Positions 1 to 10,166 of a stretch of DNA of 64,000 nucleotides are shown piece after piece. Origin of the DNA: Bimuria novae-zelandiae CBS 107.79. Its lineage: Eukaryota > Ascomycota > Dothideomycetes > Pleosporales > Didymosphaeriaceae. The notes beneath the pieces are model-generated. The model was given only the letters and a program-made list of their open reading frames with translations, searched no databases and had not been told where the DNA came from. The stretch lies in NCBI GenBank assembly GCA_010015655.1, contig ML976675.1, forward strand, positions 519,291 through 583,290, in the 5' to 3' direction. The number at the start of each line of letters is the position of its first letter. Position 1 is the stretch's first letter. A program made the position numbers and the translations under genes.

Positions 1-1230
1 GGGAAAAGGGGAGCTTTACTTTTCCCCTAAACGGCATATCGCGCCATATGGAATATATTAGAGCCTCGGTCTCTTGCATGACTACTTCCTCATCTGCAAA
101 CGCCATTTCCAGATCCAGCTGTTCGGCAGTTAGCCACGTACACAACAACTGGTAAGAACACTGTTCGCACCTGGGTGAACTCTGGTTGACGATCCGCTCT
201 CAGATCCTCATCACGGAAACATCTCGCAAACTGATAATACCTTTGAATGCCAGACGCCATTAGTATCTGTTTGTACTGCTGGGGGCTTTGAGGCAACGCA
301 TATGCGAGACCCTTGTTCCGCGTCGGCACCAAAAACTCGCGAGCACCCTCTGGCGTTGACTTGAAAAGAAGAGGCGTCTCGACTTCCAGAAACTGCTGCC
401 CCTGAAGGTGTCGTCTTGCTTGATAGACGGCATTAGAACGAGTGATGAGACGGCGTCGAGCCGCACTGTCGGTGCGGAGCTGAAGGTGGCGGTGCTCGGG
501 TCCATACGCTGTATCGCTCTTGACGAAAACATCCTTGGGAATTTCGTTGAGCGGAGTAATGGACGTTAATGCAATTTCGATGGTCTTCATCTCAGTGGTT
601 TCCTCTTTCAGGGCTTCGGCATTGGGGTCTTGTTTTTTTGGCGGTGCGCGCTCTTTAGTCACACCTTCGACGATTACCGGCGTCCATTCTCGCAGATTCT
701 TCAGGCGAGCGTGGGCTTTTGCTGCTTTGCTGCCTTCTTCATTGGCGGACGACACGATTTGAATAGAGACTTTCTGCCTTGGATTGCGTAAAACGGTAAA
801 TGAAAGGTTCTTGTTTACATCCCGACGAGTCGAGAGATAACCACAAAACTTCACTAACGCTCCAGGTTTTGAACTTTCCCACTTAGGCTGCAGATTGTCG
901 ATTTGGTTCCAATCCCATGGGCGTACTATCAAAACGATCAATTCAAGTTGGTTGGAAATCATGGTGGACTGGGAACAAATTCTTACAGGTTTCTCTATAA
1001 CCGTCCAAAGCATCCTGTGCTTTTGAGTCAGGTCTGATGATAGTCCCAATGGAACGAATTGTTCCCCGCAAACATGCTGCTGAAGCGCGGAGCGAGGTCT
1101 CGTGATGGCGCGTCCGTACTTCTACACAAGGCATTTCCCACATCCTCAAACGCGATATCTCGGCGTAAGAGCTCCGGAGGCAAGAACTGCAGCTCACCAC
1201 ATGCTGGGCGGTATGCCTCAAGCTGATCAT
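1..1230 (-). CDS. MSD1: Mitochondrial aspartyl-tRNA synthetase (3' end outside window)
   Basis: Class II aspartyl-tRNA synthetase, charging tRNA-Asp, by similarity in mitochondria. Proposed exons are 987-1230, 171-925 and 1-118 on the minus strand; introns 926-986 and 119-170 have GT/AG ends and keep frame, the second with a CTAAC branch-like site. The ATG at 1230 opens a Ser/Arg-rich leader without early acidic residues, a plausible mitochondrial presequence. Next comes an OB-fold anticodon-binding region (residues around [15 protein letters not shown]), then the catalytic start: [18 protein letters not shown], the bacterial/mitochondrial [12 protein letters not shown] flipping-loop segment, and motif 2, [18 protein letters not shown]. 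After the second intron the frame resumes with LDLEMAF and runs off position 1, so the GAD-type insert and motif 3 are not visible. Family assignment is firm; the first exon and start are inferred from splice phase only. It lies head-to-tail with the mitochondrial TyrRS gene. Confidence 0.88.
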
Positions 1231-2128
1231 CGCCAATATCTCCTCTTTCGAATGTCGATTGATGCAAATGCTCAGTTTCGTATCTCCTGATGCTTTCTCG
1301 AAAAGTTGAGCGCCAAGACCGACTCGCTTAGTCAGGCGTCCAAGCTTTCGTTCCCACCTATTCAAAATCTGCCCACGCGCCCGTCCTTTGCTCTCCATCC
1401 TTCCAGTTTAAACCAAGTAAGCCCTCGCCCACAGAGACCTCTACGATGCAGCGCACTAACACCCGTAGATGATGAAAGTCTAGCGTGTAGCATATGAGCT
1501 GTTCTTCTCTTCCGCCCTCGAACTCTCCCTTCACCGGGCTCAAGTGGTTCGCCGTGTGGTCATGGAGGCAGCATGATATATGCGTCCGGCACACCCACCT
1601 TGTTACATAACGGACGCTGGGACGAAATTTCTGATTCTCGAACTGGCAAGGTGTCTGCGCGATAACGCGATGCGAGTACGCGACGCTTCGAACGAGTGTC
1701 GACCCCCGCCTTCAGTGGTGGAAAGGGCGATCGCGATAATATGTACTGGAACAGAAAGATCAATGAAAGAGTTTCCAGGGTGTGTCCGTTCCGATAACTG
1801 CTTGTGAATGTCTGGTGATTGAGTGTGTGGAGCAAGTCTCGTCAGAGCTATGTGCGTTCGCCGGAATACCTTATGAGAACGAGCGAGCCTCCCACTGCTC
1901 TGTCTCAACAATCAGGCGACAGAACGATGCTCTGACAATCAGTCCTCCTTTCCGCCCATGAAGGCAGGGATGTAAAAGCATTGCTACATACAGACGAATG
2001 TGGTATCAGGATCCCGCTTGCGCGGACAGTCTACGTGTTCTACTTTGTTCTACATATGTTACATGGTGTACAAGTTACGTCCCCGGTCCAAACGTGGTCT
2101 GCAGACGTGGCAGTGAATATCCTCGTCT
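1231..2128. other. Intergenic region between the two synthetase genes
   Basis: About 900 bases of ordinary base composition. Short open frames exist on both strands but none shows a recognisable motif or a supporting splice structure. It must hold the 3' end of the TyrRS transcript and the promoter of the AspRS gene; I cannot point to specific elements. Confidence 0.6.
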
Positions 2129-4133
2129 CTACTGCGTTTGTTTGCCAGCTTCGGTCCGCCTAGCTTTGAACTCCTCCCACCCCGGGAAGGTCCGACCTTC
2201 CGCCTCGAACTGCTCGTCGGTCACGATGCGACATATCTGGATCTTCGATTTTCCTGATCGTAGAACCAGCGCCTCCCAATCCAGTAGGTACTGGTTTGGA
2301 TCCGTCGTGCTGATGGCCTCAGGGATCTGCTCCCACTTGAGACCATATGGGTTCTCCAGCGATCCAGAATTCGGTACCACGACGTATGCGCCCCTCTTTG
2401 TGATCAAGCGACGGCCTTCACTCGAGGAGGTAACAAGACCAGCAGCATATAGGACGCGCGGAAAAGACCCTTCTGAGAGGAGACCCAAGGGAAGGGTTAT
2501 GATATTAGAAGCATCCTTCGAGACCTCGGCGTTTGTCTCGGCGGTTGATTGCGGAGCGGCCGACGAAGCATATGCTTGTTTATACGCAAGAAGTGCGAGC
2601 TCCTTCTCATCCCTCCCGTGTGTGTCCTCTCCGTCTGGGCGGGTCTTCGCCAGAGTCCTCCGAAGCCCTGAAAGCGAGAATGTATGAGTGCCTTGCCTGA
2701 AAGCCTCCTTGTGCGCCGCTTCCGCCTTCTTCGCGTCTTCCGCGCCATGAGCAAGTTCCACAACTTCTTTGGCGAGAAGATGCTGGGCCGTCCGTTTCGA
2801 TTCACCCTGCCGTTGATTTTCCATGATGAGATCAATATGATGCGTCGGTAAAAAGGTGAAGAGCTTGAGATATCGTTCCACGTCGTTGTCGGCAGTTTTG
2901 AGGAAATACTGTCACCAAAGTCAAAATAGCCCTCTTTCGGAGAGATTAGACTTACTTGGTATAGATCGAAGGAATTCATCATATGTTTGTCCAGCCAGAC
3001 AGCGTTCCCAGCACTCTTGCCGAACTTTTCGCCGGACGCCGTTGTTAAAAGTGGTGTGGTAAGACCGAAGGTAGCGCTTAAGATGTCGTCCTCGCTGCTC
3101 TCCTGTTGCATCCCACGAAGCTTGCGCATGTGGCTCACAGCATCCATGCCAGCGCAGAGATTGCCATACTGGTCAGAGCCGCCGAGCTGTAGCTGTACGC
3201 TGTGGTCATTGTACATCCGCCACCAATCATACGCTTGGAAGAGGGGATAGCTGAATTCAGAAAAGGCCATTCCTTCGCCGTTTTCCATGCGTACTTTCAC
3301 CCTGTGTTAGGGTTAGCATGAGTTTGGTATGCATTACGTCCAGTGTCCCTTACGAGTCTCGAGCAAGCATGGAACCAAGCCGCATGCCGGAACCTAGATC
3401 TCGCATCAAATCGATAGCGCTGAGGTTTGCCAGCCAGGAATTATTATCCAAAAATTTCCTCGTCCTGCTGATGTTCTCGGGAAACCGGTGCTTTATACCC
3501 AAGCACTTCACATTTGTCCAAAGTTGGTCTATCTGCCTGCGCATGCTGAGTATGTTCATGTTCCGGACGTTGTCGTCTTGGCGCGCACGCTCGCTGGTCC
3601 GCCCCGATGGGTCTCCGATCTTAACGGTACCTGCACCTAGCTATCATAAAGTCAATGAGACGGCATTGGCGTGTGGCAGGTTGAGGGACTCACCAGTGTG
3701 ACGGAGGGGTAGCCATTCAAGTACATCCAGAACAGCGCCATGAACGGGAGGAGATGGCCCACGTGCATCGAAGGAGCGGTAGGGTCTACACCTACATATG
3801 CTCCAATTGGCTTTCTCGTGAGAAGCCAGTCGAGTTGATGTCGGCCGCTATGCAAGCTCGTTAGTAGTTATCTCGCAGTTGCATTGGTATTACGCACCCA
3901 GCAACGTCCTTCACAAAACCTCTCTCTTCTAGAATCTGCAACATGCTCTTTTCCGTGCCACTCTTGATCCTATGGCCTCGTTCTTCCCATTGCGAAGCTT
4001 CGAGCTTGGGGTCCATGATCTTCTTCGCCCAGGAGCCCTTCTGCCGCTGGCCGCCGAGGACCGCTCGCTGCTTTCGTATGCATTGTTGGCAGATATATGG
4101 CCGGGTTCGAGGTATGTGGTGGAGGAGCGACAT
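2129..4133 (-). CDS. MSY1: Mitochondrial tyrosyl-tRNA synthetase, complete, five exons
   Basis: Class I tyrosyl-tRNA synthetase for mitochondrial translation. Exons on the minus strand: 3898-4133, 3694-3847, 3354-3640, 2956-3301, 2129-2908, with introns of 50, 53, 52 and 47 nt; all have GT/AG borders and phases agree, giving 600 residues. The N-terminus begins with a basic leader containing CQQCIRKQR. The tyrosine pocket is seen in [12 protein letters not shown], the HIGH equivalent is MHVGH, the Tyr/ATP site follows in GGSDQYGN, and the KMSKS equivalent is [10 protein letters not shown]. The C-terminal part after about residue 340 holds the anticodon-binding helices and an S4-like region ([15 protein letters not shown]). 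The long linker rich in Ala and Glu is typical for filamentous fungi, where some mitochondrial TyrRSs also assist group I intron splicing; nothing here proves that extra role. A 241-bp divergent gap separates it from the GH36 gene. Confidence 0.95.
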
Positions 4134-4374
4134 CGCTGCCGATGCTGTGGCAACGTGGGATTGGGTCGCGCAGTCGCACCTCGAAAGATTCGCGCTTCGG
4201 GCTTGTCGCGCGCTGATTGGACGGCGTGCGGAGTTACCCCAAGCTTCTCCGCACCACGGATAGCTTGCGCTACAACTCTGTTCGGACCTGGACGCTTTCT
4301 TCCCGCTGGGCGGATCAAATAATCACAGCGACCTTATTGTTAGTCATTAAGCTTACTCTCAGACGCCCAACAGG
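4134..4374. promoter_or_regulatory. Divergent promoter region, TyrRS / GH36
   Basis: The 241 bases between the start codons of two divergently transcribed genes must contain both promoters. I recognise no specific transcription-factor site or clear TATA box. An open frame reads through it on the minus strand but has no family features. Confidence 0.45.
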
Positions 4375-7197
4375 ATGTACGCAACTCTAATATGCAATCC
4401 GCCTCTGGGCCAGACTACAGTGATACCCGCTGGGAAACAGCAGGTAAGGTTGAAAACAGGTGCTCACTCACATGTATTCGCAAAAGATTGACTGGTAGAA
4501 ATAGTTGAAATTCACAGTATTGGTTGAAAGCTCGTCCGACAAGCCTTGGAATGTCGCACTGCATTCAAACTTCGAGGATCGCGGGAAGTGGACAAGTTCA
4601 AGTCTGGAACCAACTGATCAACCTACATCTGTGGTACGATTACCTGTATCTGTGTATACGTTCCAGCTGACATTCTGGAGTTGTGGGCAAAGGGAACTGC
4701 GAAACCGAGTGTTCATCGCAAATGGTTCGAGATCAATTTGCCCTCACCACCTAACCATGGGGGTTCCGTATCCTTCACAATGAAGTTCCGTGCCGGAGAT
4801 GACGAACCTTGGAAATGGGCAAACGAACAACTCTCGACTTCTGATGGCCACATCATCTATCAAACGGCAAAGGCTTTGGACAACAACCTCAGCAAATTCA
4901 TCGAGGGAATGCCTGCAGACCTAAAAGTTCAAGAAGAGAGAAGCGACACACCTGACACTTTGTTGTGGAGTGTCACTAGCTCGGTGAATGCAGCATCGGG
5001 CACACAATCGGCCTTCTCCAACTCCAAGCTTGGGAAACCAACAAACTTCTCGCGGTGGTTTGCATTGGTGCGGCTCTGGTCGCCCTGGCTGGCACCACGT
5101 CAAGGCAGGAAAAAATTTCAACCAGATAAAGAAGCCATCGTTGCAGCATTCCAACGCGAAGATGGCTCGCACTTCGTCATTCTTGCTATTAGCGGAATTG
5201 TCAACGTATTGACGACGTTGGGCCACGATGGGCAAGGTAGCATTACCATAAATTCACGCAACGATAGCGAAGAGGACGCATCCGCCACACTCGTAGTATC
5301 AGTCGGTCACTCGTTGGAATTCGCAATGTCAGCTGTCATGTACCACGCCAGAAAGCTTGTTACCAGATATCAAGCCGCCTCTGGTGAGCTTGCTGCCGAA
5401 GAGACAGCCCTGATGAAAGACTACAACCCACAATGGTTGCAGAACTGGTACGATGGACTCTCATATTGCACGTGGAACGGCATTGGGCAAAAACTTACAG
5501 AGGAGAAACTGTTTGAGGCGCTGGAATCGCTCAAGAAGAATCAAGTCAACATTTCTAACCTGATTATTGACGACAATTGGCAATCACTCAATCATGAAGG
5601 TGGCGACCAGTTCCAAAACTCTATGACGGAGTTTGAAGCGACTAAGATTGGGTTTCCGAGGGGTTTGAAAGCGACTGTCTCCGATATCCGGCAACTGCAT
5701 CCCAACGTGAGACATATCGCGGTCTGGCATGCTCTTGTACGTCAAAGAGACTTGTAGAACGGGACTTTGAGCTAATGATGTTGCAGTTCGGCTACTGGGG
5801 TGGAATCTCTCCAAAGGGGAAAATTGCAGACGAGTACAAGACTATTACCGTCCGTAAGAAGGATGGAGTATCCGGAGGGACCATGACTGCGATCGCTGAA
5901 GAGGATGTCAATCGTTTCTACCACGACTTCTACCAGTTTCTCAGTTCCGCTGGCGTCGATTCGGTGAAGACAGATGCGCAGTTCTTTGTTGACGAGCTTG
6001 ACGACGCTACCGATCGCAGGCAACTTATCAAAGCCTACCAAGACGCCTGGAACATCAACCACCTGCGTTTCTTCTCCGGAAAGGCAATCTCATGCATGTC
6101 ACAAACCCCGCAGATTATTTTCCATTCTCAGCTCCCCTCGAACAAGCCGCGCATACTGCTACGCAATTCGGATGACTTCTTCCCCGAAGTGCCAGCTTCG
6201 CATCCATGGCATATCTTTTGCAACGCACACAACGCCATTTTCAACCAGTATTTGAACATTCTCCCCGACTGGGACATGTTCCAAACCTCGCACGAATGGG
6301 CATCCTTCCACGCTGCGGCGCGCTGCGTATCCGGAGGCCCCATCTACATAACGGATGTACCAGGAAAGCATGACGTTGATCTTATTTTCCAAATGACGGG
6401 TAATACTCCACGCGGCGATACTGTCATACTGCGGCCGCACACCGTTGGAAAGAGCACCTCTGCATACAACTCCTACGACGACACTGTTCTACTCAAAGTC
6501 AGCACTTTCGTAGGAATGGCACACTCCGGTGTCAGTATTCTAGGTGTTTTCAATTGCACACAGCATCCCATCACCGAGCTGATCGGCTTGAACCAGTTCC
6601 CTGGTGCAGAGACAGGCACTTATATCATCAGGAGCCACATCAACGGACAGGTGTCGAAGCCGGAAAGCGCGGAGAGTGGTGATGCGCTCGTACATCTCGA
6701 ACTACCCGTCATTGGCTGGGAAATCTTGTCCGCATTTCCGCTGCAGAGCTTCAAGCTTGAACGCGGGAAACACGGCGCAGCGGGACCTGCAGAGATCTCG
6801 GTGGCAAACCTCGGGCTGCTCGGCAAGATGACGGGTGCTGCTGGGATAATCAATACGGATAGCTATGTGGAGCGCGACTCGGGTAAGCTCAGGGTCTGGA
6901 CGTCGTTGAAGGTCCTGGGAACGTATGGTAGGTTGAAGACTTCCTCTCCCGAGCGTTTTCATTCGGGGGGTTTGGTTGCTGACGTATACAGGTCTCTATA
7001 TCTCCGATCTCAAGGAACGCTCTATCAAAGATGACTTTATGGCCGTCATTTTCGGCCGGCCTATCTCTACCGAGTGTGTCAAGATCAACGAGCAGTGCGA
7101 GAACATACTCGAAATCGATTGCATCAGAGCTTGGAAGGAGACGGATCAGCACGCTGGATGGAGCAACGAGGTTGCTGTTGAGGTCATCATACGGTAG
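4375..7197 (+). CDS. Raffinose synthase / seed-imbibition (Sip1)-type GH36 protein
   Basis: Glycoside hydrolase family 36 enzyme of the raffinose synthase/Sip1 group; fungal members are alpha-galactosidase-like and presumed to act on galactosides. Exons: 4375-4443, 4505-4633, 4681-5736, 5787-6927, 6992-7197; introns of 61, 47, 50 and 64 nt with consistent phase give 866 residues. The start ATG gives MYATLICNPPLGQTTV, typical of the group. The (beta/alpha)8 core begins near residue 330 (TWNGIGQKLTEE), followed by LIIDDNWQS near 360, FGYWGGISP, then VDSVKTDAQF near 475, whose Asp fits the catalytic nucleophile of the family. GGPIYITDVPGKH near 600 supplies the probable acid/base Asp. A C-terminal beta domain follows (YGLYISDLKERSI). 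No signal peptide is evident, so it is probably intracellular. The substrate (raffinose, stachyose or other) cannot be fixed from sequence. No frameshift or stop disturbs it. Confidence 0.93.
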
Positions 7198-7277
7198 AAA
7201 TAAGCAGTATCGAAGCGTCATCGACTGACTAGGATCCAAAATCAAAATTTTTCCTTCTAAAGCTAGTGCTCTACCGC

Positions 7278-9752
7278 TTACCAACTTCTTTCCTTCTTCT
7301 CATTATCCGGCTTGCCCTTGACCTTCCCCACCACAACCGGTATCCTAATCTCCAACTTCCTCTTCGTCGCCCCCTCCTCAGCAAACAGCTCATCCACCCG
7401 CTCAACCTCCTCGATCGCAGAGCCTCCTAGATACGACTGTTCGAGCTTCCGCTGCCGGTCTTCCTAACGCTTGTAAGCACGGTTAAACTGAGACAATGGG
7501 CCTTTAGAGTGCTTGCCGGCCAGCGTAGCGAAGTTTTCGAGCTGGGGCTGGGGGTCTGGGTATTGGAGTGCGGGGTCGGGGTAGGGCCAGGCGGTGGAGG
7601 TGAGGAGGGAGTGTGGGAGGGGCGTAGGGGACTTGGTGGAAGTGGCAGGTTGGGGGAGGGGTGTTTCGGTACCGGAATTTGTGGTTGATGGGGGTAATGC
7701 AGCTAAAGGTACGGTCTCGACGGACTTAAGGCCCGATTCGCTGAGACGGATAGGCGGATGGATGTTTGCCTGGTTACCTGTTTCTGCCGTTGATGGAGGT
7801 AAGGGCACAGTCTCTACGGACCTAACTCCCAATTTGCTGAGATGGACAGGCTTGAGGATGTCGGCCTGAGTACCTGTTTCTGCTGTTGATGGAGGTAAGG
7901 GTGCGGTCTCCACAGCCGTAAGATTGGATTTGCTGAGATGGAATGGCTTTGTGATGTCTGCCTGGGTACCTGTTTCTGCCGTTGATGGAGGTAAGGGTAC
8001 AGTCTCTACAGACGTAACGCCTGATTCTCCAAGATGAACAGGCTTGGGAATGTCTGCTTGAGTGCTCGCTGGTGTGGTCGATGGAGGTAAAGAAGGTAAG
8101 GGTACGGTCGTTACAGAGATAACACCCGATTTGCTGAGATGCACTGGCTCGACCAAGTCTGTTTGGGTGCCCGCTGTAACGTTTGACGGGGATAAAGGAG
8201 GTAAGGGCACGGTCATTACAGACGTGATACCTGATTCGTTAAGATGAATGGGCTTGGGTATGGGCTCCTTGGGCGCAGTTTCCACGCTTGCAATTCCGGA
8301 CTCTCCAAGCTTTATGGGCTTAGGTGCCGGCGGCCTAGTTCCCTCCTCCATTATACCTAAGAAGTCGAGGTCGACAGGGCTAGGTGCCAACGGTTCAGTT
8401 TCCTCAGTCTTGAGTTTGGAGTAAGCGAGCTCGATGTATTCTGGCTTGGCTTCCACCGGCATGGTTTCTTCCGCCATAACACCTGAAAAGTCGAGCTCGA
8501 CAGGGTTATGTGCCATAGGCTCAGTTTCCTCAGTCTTGAGTTTGGCGTAATCGAGCTTGATATATTCCGGCTCGGCTTCCACAGGGTTGGTTTCCTCCGT
8601 CTTGACCTGTGAGAAATCGAGTTTTGTAGATTCACGCTGGGCTTCCACAGGTTTGGTCTCCTAAGTCTCCAGCCCTGAGAAACCGAGCGTAACAACCACA
8701 GGCTTAGTCTCCATTGTCTCTAGTCTCGAGAAACTGAGCTTCGCAACCACAGGTTGGATTTCCTCTATCTTGAGCTCTGAGAAACCTAGCCTAGCGAACA
8801 CAGGTTTGGTCTCTTTAGTCTCTAGCCCTGAGAAACCGAGCTGAGCAGCAACAGGTATACTTTCCTTGCTCTCGACTTTTGAAAATCTGAGCTTGACGAG
8901 ATCCGTTTGAGTCTGCTTCTCTGAACCCGTAGGAGCTAAAAGAGAAGTCTCCACAGCCGTGACGCTCGAAAGCCTGAGCTTCGCAGCAGCACGTTCCTGC
9001 GCGCTTCGCGATACAGAGCGGGCTTTCAGAACCCGCGTGAGATTTTCAAAGAGGTACCAAAGGGCAATACAAAGTGTAAAGGCGAGGAAATAGTTTGCGA
9101 CGATCGCAATTGGGGTCCATCGACCGGTGCCGGAGTCACTGCTCAAAGATGGTGCGTTGAGACAGGAGGAGTTGTTGGCGAAGATCTGGGTTGGATTTGG
9201 TGGATTGACCTTCGCATCGGTAAAAATAGATTCCACTGGCTGATTGCTATCAAAGATAGACGAAAATATATTCTCTTCATTAACGAGAATTTCTCCGGAG
9301 CCGTGGTCGCTCTTCCTGCGGGACTCATCTTTCGTACTGGATGCCTCTGTGGAGCGGGACTCCCCCTGGGTATCGCCTGCTTCTGCGGAGTCAGGCTCAT
9401 CTTTCGTATCGGATATCCCTTCTGAGCCCGACGCATCTTTTATAGGAGATGTTTCTTCTACTTCATTCTGATAATCCGGATTCTCTTCACCCCCAGGCGC
9501 GTCCTTAATGTCGTTATCGTCTCTCTTCGACTCCTTCTCGTTAACAGCTCTTTCACCAGGTGATGACACCTGATCCCCTTTAACTCGATTCATTCCACGC
9601 CAGGACCTATTAACGTAGTACCTAACCGGATTAAACCAGGTCCCAGGAAGACCACCTGCCGCCATGACACCCAGTACTAAGCGCTGATTGTCCACGTAGG
9701 GCACGACTATGGCAGCAACGCATGCCGCGAGAAGATTTAGGTGATCGGCCAT
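7278..9752 (-). pseudogene. Repeat-rich membrane-anchored protein gene with two in-frame TAG codons
   Basis: One continuous minus-strand frame runs from the ATG at 9752 to TAA at 7278-7280, broken only by TAG at 8661-8663 and TAG at 7464-7466. The N-terminus is hydrophobic (residues 5-38). A Ser/Asp/Glu-rich stretch follows, then a transmembrane segment near residues 213-235 (VANYFLAFTLCIALWYLFENL region). After this come more than a dozen degenerate 20-35-residue repeats, first of type LGFSGLETKETKPV, later of type HLSKSGVTSVETVPLPP with GTQAD. The last part, after the second TAG, is charged and coiled-coil-like (EDRQRKLEQSYLGG). The first TAG stands where sister repeats have Lys (AAG); CAG is also possible. 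Repeat pattern and frame continue on both sides, so this is probably one gene with two nonsense mutations, or sequencing errors; stop-codon readthrough cannot be excluded. A truncated 363-residue product ending at 8661 could still be made. No known family recognised. Confidence 0.6.
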
Positions 9753-10166
9753 GCTATGGCGCTCTTTTCGATGTTTCTTCTTTGATGTTTTACGAGGGAA
9801 GGAAATGCCTGTCACTGGTTTGTTGGCGTGTGGGAGAGACAGAAGCGGAGAGTTGGTGCGAATGTAGAATTGAGTTGAGAAACCGCCTTGATGGCTGAAG
9901 TTGGGGAAAAAGCGTGAAAATAAGAGGGGAATAGGGTAGAACGTCCAAGTGTGAGTTTGCTAGATTGGCGAGGGCGAGTGATCAAGACAGTCGATGCATT
10001 TGTCACGGGAACAACAAAGAAGCTGAACCAGGACTGCGCTATTTGTGCTATATGAAGGTGTGGTTTCGCTCGGCTTTTCATTGTCGGCGTGTTCTTTCAT
10101 CTCCACTTGAGGCGCAAGCTGCTCGTGGTAAAGTGAGCAGGCGGGGTTCAGGGGGCCGCCAGAAGC
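9753..10166. other. Intergenic region upstream of the repeat gene
   Basis: About 410 bases between two minus-strand genes. An in-frame extension of the repeat gene reaches 9815 but only with a GTG, so I prefer ATG 9752. No regulatory element recognised. Confidence 0.5.

Noticed and set aside
1560..1911. Overlapping open frames on both strands between the synthetase genes
   Set aside because: No motif, low complexity of evidence, mutually overlapping; ordinary chance frames.
3929..4322. Open frames on both strands across the TyrRS first exon and promoter
   Set aside because: Shadows of the TyrRS exon 1; no family features.
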